The notes beneath the pieces were generated by a model. The model made no database searches, was not told the DNA's origin, and saw only the letters and a list, made by a program, of their open reading frames with translations. Both the position numbers and the translations under genes were made by a program. From positions 1-28,260 of the forward strand of contig DATBTT010000024.1 of the NCBI GenBank assembly GCA_036559125.1: a stretch of 28,260 nt of DNA. Reading direction: 5' to 3'. Shown piece after piece: positions 22,595 to 28,260 of the stretch (its first letter is position 1; each line of letters opens with the position of its first letter). The stretch comes from JALYTZ01 sp036559125 (GTDB lineage Bacteria; Vulcanimicrobiota; Vulcanimicrobiia; Vulcanimicrobiales; Vulcanimicrobiaceae).

Positions 22595-25294
22595 TTAGTT
22601 GATGGAGCCGATTGCGGCTTGGGCTGCGGCGAGTCGCGCGATGGGTACGCGGTAAGGCGAACACGACACGTACTGCAATCCCAGTCCGTGACAGAATGCG
22701 ATGCTCGAAGGTTCGCCACCGTGTTCTCCGCAAATGCCGATCTTCAGATCCGCGCGAGCGCCGCGTCCGCGACGAACTGCCTCCTGCATCAGCGTTCCGA
22801 CGCCGCGGCGGTCGAGAACTTGAAACGGATCGTCCTTGAGTATTTTTAAGTCGAGATAGCGCGGAATGAACGAGGCTTCGGCGTCGTCGCGGCTATAGCC
22901 GTACGTCGTTTGCGTCAGGTCGTTGGTGCCGAACGAAAAGAACTCCGCATGTTGGGCGAGTTCGTCGGCCACGACGCAGGCGCGTGGAAGCTCGATCATG
23001 GTGCCGATATGATAGGCGAGCTCGACGCCGCGTTCGCTCAGCACGCGCTGCGCGACCGTACGTGCGGCGTCCGCGGTGAACTGCATCTCTTCGCGCGTCC
23101 CAACGCCGGGAATCATGACATCGGGCTTGACGTCGATGCCGAGCTCGCGAAGATCGCACGCCGCTTCGAAGATCGCGCGCACTTGCATCGCGTAGATTTC
23201 GGGATAGACGATACCGAGGCGGCACACGCGCAATCCCAACATCGGATTCTGTTCGTGCAACGTTTGCACGCGTTTGAGCACGCGCATCCGGTCGACGTAC
23301 TTTTCGGATTGCTCGCCGTCGCGCACGCGCAGCTCGGTGGTTTCGACCAGCAGCGTTTCGAGTGATGGTAGAAATTCGTGCAACGGTGGATCCAGCAGCC
23401 GAATCGTGACCGGGTATCCCTGCATCGCCTCGAGGATGCCATGGAAATCGTCGCGCTGGAATGGCAATAGCTTCTCGAGCGCGATGGCGCGCGCTTGCGC
23501 GTCGTCGGAGAGAATCATCTCTTGCACGACCGGAAGGCGGTCCTGTTGCATGAACATGTGCTCGGTGCGGCACAGTCCGATGCCGGTCGCGCCGAGTTCG
23601 CGGGCTTTTTGCGCGTCCGCAGGCGTATCCGCGTTGGCCCACACTTCCATGCCGCGCGCCTCGTCGGCCCAGGATAGAAATGTGGCGAGCCAATCCGGCA
23701 GTTTAGACGGCGGGTCGACCAGCGTCAATTTTCCAACGACGACGTTGCCGGTCGTCCCGTCGATCGTGAGCCAGTCCCCCTCGGCGAACGCGGTCGCGCC
23801 AATCGAGGCCGTTCGGTGGCGACGATCGATATGGAGGGCGTCACAGCCTGCGACGCACGGCTTGCCCATGCCGCGCGCGACCACCGCTGCGTGCGAGGTA
23901 GCACCACCTTTTGCGGTCAGTATCCCGCGCGCGGCGATCATACCGTGGACGTCGTCCGGCGTCGTCTCGACCCGCACGAGCAACACGTCCTTGCCCGCTT
24001 CTTTCCACTTCTCCGCCGTGTCCGCATCGAATACGATCTGCCCGGTCGCCGCGCCCGGCGATGCGTTAAGGCCTTTGCAGATAACCTCAAAATGCTCGCT
24101 CGCATCGATGCGCGCGTGAAAGAGCTGGTCGAGCGACTGCGCGTTTACTCGTGCGAGCGCCTCGCGTTTGTCGATCAGTCCTTCGGACACGAGATCGATC
24201 GCGATTCGTACTGCCGCTTCCGCGCTGCGTTTCGCGTTGCGCGTCTGCAGCATGTAGAGTTTTCCGCGCTCGACCGTAAACTCCAGGTCTTGCACGTCGC
24301 GATAGTGCCGTTCGAGTTTGTCGGCAATCTCGACGAACTGCTGATATACGTCCGGTTGGGTATTTTGGAGATCGGATATCTTCTCGGGCGTCCGGATGCC
24401 CGCAACGACGTCTTCACCTTGTGCGTTTCGCAAATACTCGCCGAAGAGCGTTTTTTGCCCCGTGTTGGGGTCGCGCGTGAAGGCCACGCCGGTTCCCGAG
24501 TCGTCCCCCATGTTACCGAACACCATGGAAACCACGCTAACCGCCGTACCCCAGTCATCCGGAATCTTGTTGAATCGCCGGTAGTCGATCGCGCGCTTGG
24601 AGTTCCAAGAGTCAAAGACGGCGCGAATCGCAAGGTGGAGTTGCTCTTCCACCTCCTGCGGAAACGAGCGACCCGCATGTTCGCTCACGATTGTTTTGAA
24701 ATCGGCTACGAGATCGCGCCACGTCGCCGCATCGAGTTCGGGATCGCTCGTTACGCCGAGCTTTTTCTTTCGATCCTCGATGCGGTCTTCGAAGAGTTCT
24801 TTTTTCAGCCCGAGCACGACGGTGGAGAACATCGTGATGAAGCGCCGGTAGGCGTCCCACGCAAAACGCTCGTTGCCCGTAAGCGCCGCGAGCCCCTCGA
24901 CGGTGGCGTCGTTCAGTCCGAGATTGAGAATCGTGTCCATCATGCCCGGCATCGAAGCGCGCGCGCCGCTGCGGACCGAAACTAAAAGCGGATCGGCTAC
25001 GTCGCCGAAGCGCTTGCCGGTGCGCCGTTCCAATTCGCGCATGGCCGGCGCGATCTGTTCTTCCAAGCCTTCGGGATACGTGTTACCGGATTCGAAAAAA
25101 CGAAGGCACGCCTCCGTCGTAATCGTGAACCCTTGGGGCACGGGAAGGCCCGCCGCGGTCATCTCGGCCAAGCCGGCGCCCTTACCGCCCAGAAGGTCGC
25201 GCATTTTCGCGCTCCCCTCTTCGAAGAAATAAACGTACTTGATCGTTTTAGAGCCGCTCCCGGAGATAGCCCTCGAGCTGATCGATTGCAACAC
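22595..25294 (-). CDS. ppdK: Pyruvate, phosphate dikinase
   Basis: Interconverts pyruvate, ATP and phosphate with phosphoenolpyruvate, AMP and pyrophosphate (899 aa, family-typical). The N-terminal ATP-grasp domain starts KYVYFFEEGSAKMRDLLGGKGAGLAEM. The swivelling phosphohistidine domain carries GGATSHAAVVARGMGKPCV with catalytic His near residue 468. The C-terminal PEP/pyruvate barrel includes GIGLCRTEHMF and CGEHGGEPSSIAFCHGLGLQYVSCSPYRVPIARLA. The first ATG in frame would cut off the first strand, so I take GTG 25294, with GAGG seven bases upstream (TTG 25291 is possible). This start lies inside glyQS, giving a 47-base overlap. Confidence 0.95.
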   Translation of the reverse strand: MLQSISSRAISGSGSKTIKYVYFFEEGSAKMRDLLGGKGAGLAEMTAAGLPVPQGFTITTEACLRFFESGNTYPEGLEEQIAPAMRELERRTGKRFGDVADPLLVSVRSGARASMPGMMDTILNLGLNDATVEGLAALTGNERFAWDAYRRFITMFSTVVLGLKKELFEDRIEDRKKKLGVTSDPELDAATWRDLVADFKTIVSEHAGRSFPQEVEEQLHLAIRAVFDSWNSKRAIDYRRFNKIPDDWGTAVSVVSMVFGNMGDDSGTGVAFTRDPNTGQKTLFGEYLRNAQGEDVVAGIRTPEKISDLQNTQPDVYQQFVEIADKLERHYRDVQDLEFTVERGKLYMLQTRNAKRSAEAAVRIAIDLVSEGLIDKREALARVNAQSLDQLFHARIDASEHFEVICKGLNASPGAATGQIVFDADTAEKWKEAGKDVLLVRVETTPDDVHGMIAARGILTAKGGATSHAAVVARGMGKPCVAGCDALHIDRRHRTASIGATAFAEGDWLTIDGTTGNVVVGKLTLVDPPSKLPDWLATFLSWADEARGMEVWANADTPADAQKARELGATGIGLCRTEHMFMQQDRLPVVQEMILSDDAQARAIALEKLLPFQRDDFHGILEAMQGYPVTIRLLDPPLHEFLPSLETLLVETTELRVRDGEQSEKYVDRMRVLKRVQTLHEQNPMLGLRVCRLGIVYPEIYAMQVRAIFEAACDLRELGIDVKPDVMIPGVGTREEMQFTADAARTVAQRVLSERGVELAYHIGTMIELPRACVVADELAQHAEFFSFGTNDLTQTTYGYSRDDAEASFIPRYLDLKILKDDPFQVLDRRGVGTLMQEAVRRGRGARADLKIGICGEHGGEPSSIAFCHGLGLQYVSCSPYRVPIARLAAAQAAIGSIN

Positions 25295-26555
25295 GTTCCT
25301 GCCTCATCGAGTCCCGCTCGCGAACCGTCACCTTTTGGTCATCGAGCGTTTCGTAGTCCACGGTCATGCAGAGCGGCGTGCCGATTTCATCCTGCCGCCG
25401 GTACAGCTGTCCGATGTTTCCCTCGTCATACTGCGTCCGAAACGTCCCGCGCAAGGACCGTTCTACCCACCGGGCCCGCTCGACCAACTCCGGCTTGTTG
25501 CGCGCCAGCGAAAAGATTGCGGCCTGAATGGGGGCGATTTTTGGATGGAATCGCAGGACGACGCGCTCGGTTTGCTTGCCGTTGGGGTCGACGCTACTCT
25601 CCTTCTCGTAGGCGTCCACGAGCATAGTTAGCGCCGTGCGGTCCATGCCGGCGGAACTCTCGATGAGCATCGGCGTGTAATGCGCCTTCGTGGCCTCGTC
25701 GAAGAAGCGCAGATCCTTGCCGGAAAGCTTCATGTGCGCCTCGAGATCGTAGGTGCCACGGTGGGCGATGGATTCGAGCTCTCCCCAACCCCACGGGAAA
25801 AGATACTCGACGTCGATGCCGGCCTTAGCGTAGTGGGGCCGCTCTTGCTCCGTTAGCTCGTAAAAGCGCAGCCGTTCGGCCTTCACACCATAATCCGCGT
25901 ACCACTTCTTGCGACGATCCACCCACTGCGCGAACACCTCAAGATCCTTGCCGTCGTCTGGTACGAAATACTCCAGTTCCGCTTGCTCAAATTCCCGCAC
26001 CCGATAGGTCAAATTACCTGGGGTGATCTCGTTGCGAAAAGATTTGCCGATTTGCGCGATTCCGAACGGCGGGCGTTTGCGGGCGGTCTGGTAGACGTTT
26101 TTAAAATTGACGAAAATGCCCTGAGCGGTCTCGGGACGCAGGTAGGCGATCGAGGCGCTATCTTCCATCGGTCCGACCTGCGTCTTCATCATGAGGTTGA
26201 AATTGCGAGGCTCGGTAAACGAGAGCTTGCTGCCGCAATCGGGACACTGTTCGCGATTGGCCAGGTGATCGTACCGAAAACGATGTTTGCAGACTTTGCA
26301 ATCGACGAGTTTGTCGTGGAATGCGTCGAGATGACCGGACGCCTTCCACGTGAGCGGATGCATGATGATCGACGAATCGAACGCGACGACGTCGTCGCGC
26401 AGCTCGACGTTTTCGCGCCACCATGCCTGCTTCACGTTGCGCTTGAGCACGGCGCCGAGCGGTCCATAGTCGTAAAAACCACCGAGGCCGCCGTAGATCT
26501 CACTCGATTGAAAGATAAAACCACGGCGCTTCGCCAACGCGGTGATTTCGTCCAT
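25248..26555 (-). CDS. glyQS: Glycyl-tRNA synthetase, single-chain (alpha2) type
   Basis: Class II synthetase charging tRNA-Gly (435 aa), of the type found in Thermus, Bacillus relatives and archaea rather than the E. coli alpha2beta2 type. The N-terminus ALAKRRGFIFQSSEIYGGLGGFYDYGPLG is diagnostic. A zinc-finger insertion has C86-x2-C89 and C104-x2-C107. Later motifs include FRNEITPGNLTYRVREFEQAELEYF (motif 2) and IESSAGMDRT (motif 3). The C-terminal anticodon-binding domain begins near LRFHPKIAPIQAAIFSL. ATG 26555 matches homologues; an ATG at 26588 would add 11 residues but lies in a hairpin loop. ppdK begins before this gene ends. Confidence 0.95.
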   Translation of the reverse strand: MDEITALAKRRGFIFQSSEIYGGLGGFYDYGPLGAVLKRNVKQAWWRENVELRDDVVAFDSSIIMHPLTWKASGHLDAFHDKLVDCKVCKHRFRYDHLANREQCPDCGSKLSFTEPRNFNLMMKTQVGPMEDSASIAYLRPETAQGIFVNFKNVYQTARKRPPFGIAQIGKSFRNEITPGNLTYRVREFEQAELEYFVPDDGKDLEVFAQWVDRRKKWYADYGVKAERLRFYELTEQERPHYAKAGIDVEYLFPWGWGELESIAHRGTYDLEAHMKLSGKDLRFFDEATKAHYTPMLIESSAGMDRTALTMLVDAYEKESSVDPNGKQTERVVLRFHPKIAPIQAAIFSLARNKPELVERARWVERSLRGTFRTQYDEGNIGQLYRRQDEIGTPLCMTVDYETLDDQKVTVRERDSMRQERVAIDQLEGYLRERL

Positions 26556-26579
26556 GCTTGCTCGTTTTTCGTCCGTCGC

Positions 26580-26643
26580 GGTTTCCATAAGGGAAACCAG
26601 GTTTCGGCCGGTCCCACAGCGAGCCTTCTGCGCCGCTGAAGGC
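26580..26643 (-). promoter_or_regulatory. Two hairpins in the glyQS leader
   Basis: GGTTTCC/GGAAACC (26580-26586 with 26592-26598, five-base loop) and GCCTTC/GAAGGC (26623-26628 with 26638-26643) are perfect stems in the 5' leader of glyQS. The first occludes the alternative ATG at 26588. No T-box consensus was found. Any regulatory effect is conjecture. Confidence 0.35.
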
Positions 26644-26690
26644 GAGCCCGAGCGATGGACCAAAGTGGCAGATAATGCCGCGCCCCGCAA

Positions 26691-27866
26691 ATGCCCGAGG
26701 GACCTAAATTGCCCGACTTTTCAGGGGAAGAGGCGCGCCGCTTGGCGCTGTCTGCGCAAGGTTTCTACGATCCGACGCCGGCACGGCCAACCCGCGCGTC
26801 GTTGCGGCGCGCTCTCGATCGAGTCAATCTCTTTCAAATCGACAGCGTCAACGTACTCGTTCGCTCGCACTACCTGCCGCTTTTTTCGCGCATCGGACCC
26901 TACCCGTTCGAGCTACTTCGCGATGCGGCATGGGGTGCTCGCTCCAAGCGGATGCTCTTCGAGTACTGGGCGCACGAAGCGTCTCTGCTCCCGCTATCCC
27001 TGCGGCCGCTGCTCGTGTGGCGCATGGATCGCGCGCGGCGCGGCGCCGGAATGTGGAACCACGTGACGGCAATCCGTTCGAAGCGGGCCTTCGTCGAATC
27101 GGTTCGCAAGCAAATCGAAGTCGATGGCGCCGCGACCGCGTCGTCGTTCAAGGGTGCCGGCGGGAAAGGCTCGTGGTGGGGCTGGAGCGACGTAAAAGTG
27201 GCGCTCGAATACTTGTTCTGGGCCGGTCGCCTGGCAACGCAAACGCGAACGAACAGCTTCGAACGCGTGTACGACACTCCCGAGCGCGTTTTCGGCGATA
27301 CCGCTCTGGCGGCTCCGGTTCCCGATCCCGCGCAGGCCCACCGTCAGCTTTTGCTGTTGGCGATGCGAGCGATGGGGGTCGCGACGGAGAGCGATTTGCG
27401 CGACTACTTTCGACTCGATCTTCTCGACGCACGCAAAGCGTTGCGCGAACTCGTCGATGCGGAGGCGATCGCCGCGACCACGGTCGAGGGATGGAAACAA
27501 CCGGCCTACACGCTGCCCAGCGTACGCATTCCGCGCCGCGATCCCGATCGCAGCGCGCTGCTATCCCCATTCGATTCGTTGATCTGGAATCGGCAGCGCG
27601 CGCACCGGTTGTTCGACTTTCATTACCGTATCGAAATCTACACGCCCGCGCACAAACGCATCCACGGCTATTACGTCTTGCCGTTTTTGCACGAGGGAAA
27701 GCTGGTCGGACGCGTTGACCTGAAAGCCGACCGTGCGAGCTCGACGTTGCAGGTCAGAGGCGAACATTACGAATCGAGCGTCGCGAAGCGTGAAGCGAAA
27801 GGGGCGTTGGGCAACCACCTCGCAGCGCTGGCGGCGTGGCTCGGACTGAACGCCGTCAGGCGATAG
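26691..27866 (+). CDS. alkX: AlkX/YcaQ-type DNA glycosylase (HTH_42 family)
   Basis: A 391-aa winged-helix protein of the AlkZ/AlkX glycosylase superfamily, which removes bulky alkylated bases and unhooks interstrand crosslinks. The catalytic motif Q-x-D is visible as Q49-I50-D51 in LFQIDSVNVLVRSHYLPLFSR, matching AlkX (YcaQ) rather than AlkZ (Q-x-Q). Other family features are the KRMLFEYWAHEASLLP segment, AMRAMGVATESDLRDYFRL (winged helix) and LLSPFDSLIWNRQR followed by FDFHYRIEIYTPAHKRIHGYYVLPFL near the C-terminus. The ATG at 26691 lacks a clear ribosome binding site. It is divergent from glyQS (starts 135 bases apart) and overlaps the next, convergent gene by 11 bases. Confidence 0.88.
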   Translation: MPEGPKLPDFSGEEARRLALSAQGFYDPTPARPTRASLRRALDRVNLFQIDSVNVLVRSHYLPLFSRIGPYPFELLRDAAWGARSKRMLFEYWAHEASLLPLSLRPLLVWRMDRARRGAGMWNHVTAIRSKRAFVESVRKQIEVDGAATASSFKGAGGKGSWWGWSDVKVALEYLFWAGRLATQTRTNSFERVYDTPERVFGDTALAAPVPDPAQAHRQLLLLAMRAMGVATESDLRDYFRLDLLDARKALRELVDAEAIAATTVEGWKQPAYTLPSVRIPRRDPDRSALLSPFDSLIWNRQRAHRLFDFHYRIEIYTPAHKRIHGYYVLPFLHEGKLVGRVDLKADRASSTLQVRGEHYESSVAKREAKGALGNHLAALAAWLGLNAVRR

Positions 27867-28239
27867 TCCGCACCGCTCCCGGTTTTATCCGCGCGAGAAT
27901 TTGCGCGACGATCTCTTGCGCGTTCTGGTCGGCGTTCGGTTGCACGATGACCGTCTTGTACGTTTCGTGCTGCGTCTGCAGGACAACGCACTGACGGCCG
28001 CTCCCGTAATCAAGAAATGCTAGGCCGCCGTCGACGAAGTACGTACCAGCCATCTTTAGCCCCGGCGCGTTGGTGCCGATTAGCTTTCTCCAGATGTGCT
28101 GCCATCCGTCCTCGTCGACGACCTTTGCATCGAGAACGTGCACCAATGGAATGTCCAGCGAACCGTGAATCGCCCAAACCTTATCGAGCAGATCGAGTTC
28201 GATCTTGAGGCAATCGGAAGTAATTTCTATGCGTGCCAT
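27856..28239 (-). CDS. Small conserved hypothetical protein, PH-like fold suspected
   Basis: A 127-aa cytoplasmic protein without signal or membrane segment. It alternates short strands (ARIEITSDCLKIELDLLDKVWAI, LVHVLDAKVVDED, CVVLQTQHETYKTVIVQ) and ends in a helix (NAQEIVAQILARIKPG). This is the order expected for a bacterial PH-like domain: seven strands then a capping helix. No specific family is recognised, and the fold is a guess from the pattern. The ATG at 28239 has AGGGA three to four bases upstream. Its 3' end overlaps the alkX 3' end by 11 bases. Confidence 0.7.
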   Translation of the reverse strand: MARIEITSDCLKIELDLLDKVWAIHGSLDIPLVHVLDAKVVDEDGWQHIWRKLIGTNAPGLKMAGTYFVDGGLAFLDYGSGRQCVVLQTQHETYKTVIVQPNADQNAQEIVAQILARIKPGAVRTIA

Positions 28240-28260
28240 ACTTCCCTGGATACTAGCGCA

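Noticed and set aside
26556..26690. T-box riboswitch upstream of glyQS (a TGGAAACCGCG string looks similar to the T-box core)
   Set aside because: The string has an extra base relative to TGGNACCGCG, there is no specifier-loop stem with a glycine codon in the right place, and no terminator/antiterminator pair.

Overview
The window is 28.3 kb of GC-rich, densely coding bacterial chromosome with no phage, insertion sequence or CRISPR. It carries housekeeping genes (dnaG, rpoD, glyQS, ppdK, dtd, a leucine tRNA), several exported proteins and an amino-acid/peptide metabolism block. Lipoprotein signals, a Thermus/Bacillus-type single-chain glycyl-tRNA synthetase, a SigA-type sigma factor and many orphan exported proteins suggest an uncultivated lineage such as Eremiobacterota (Vulcanimicrobiota). 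That placement is a low-confidence guess from gene style, not a computed result.

Left block, 1-6.6 kb, minus strand. A co-directional run reads: CheY-like receiver, MntP-like membrane protein, KamB-like P-loop protein, KamC-like MutS-family ATPase, Kce-like beta-keto acid cleavage enzyme, then DppB and DppC permeases. The middle four genes are joined by two ATGA stop/start overlaps and one gap of three bases. The kamB-kamC-kce set is the signature of beta-lysine (lysine 5,6-aminomutase) catabolism, yet the B12-dependent mutase genes are not in the window. A tRNA-Leu(GAG) with a near-consensus promoter inside the end of dppC and a strong terminator lies at the edge.

Middle left, 6.6-12.6 kb. 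A solo ModB/CysT-like ABC permease, proline dehydrogenase and D-aminoacyl-tRNA deacylase run on the plus strand. They converge on a lipoprotein gene coupled to a HEAT-repeat/cyclophilin fusion. A KGG-repeat stress protein and two exported orphan proteins follow on the plus strand.

Middle, 12.6-21.9 kb. A cluster of short palindromic repeats separates convergent genes. Next come an exported coiled-coil protein, rpoD and dnaG (a macromolecular-synthesis pair without rpsU) on the minus strand. Divergent from dnaG are a SAMHD1-like HD phosphohydrolase, an orphan lipoprotein and an exported M1 aminopeptidase with a HEAT tail.

Right, 21.9-28.3 kb. The repeat family recurs twice. It is followed by a small exported protein with two palindromes upstream, ppdK overlapping glyQS by 47 bases, a divergent AlkX/YcaQ-type DNA glycosylase and a small conserved orphan. 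Overall theme: peptide and amino-acid use (permeases, aminopeptidase, proline dehydrogenase, Kce) around core information-processing genes.
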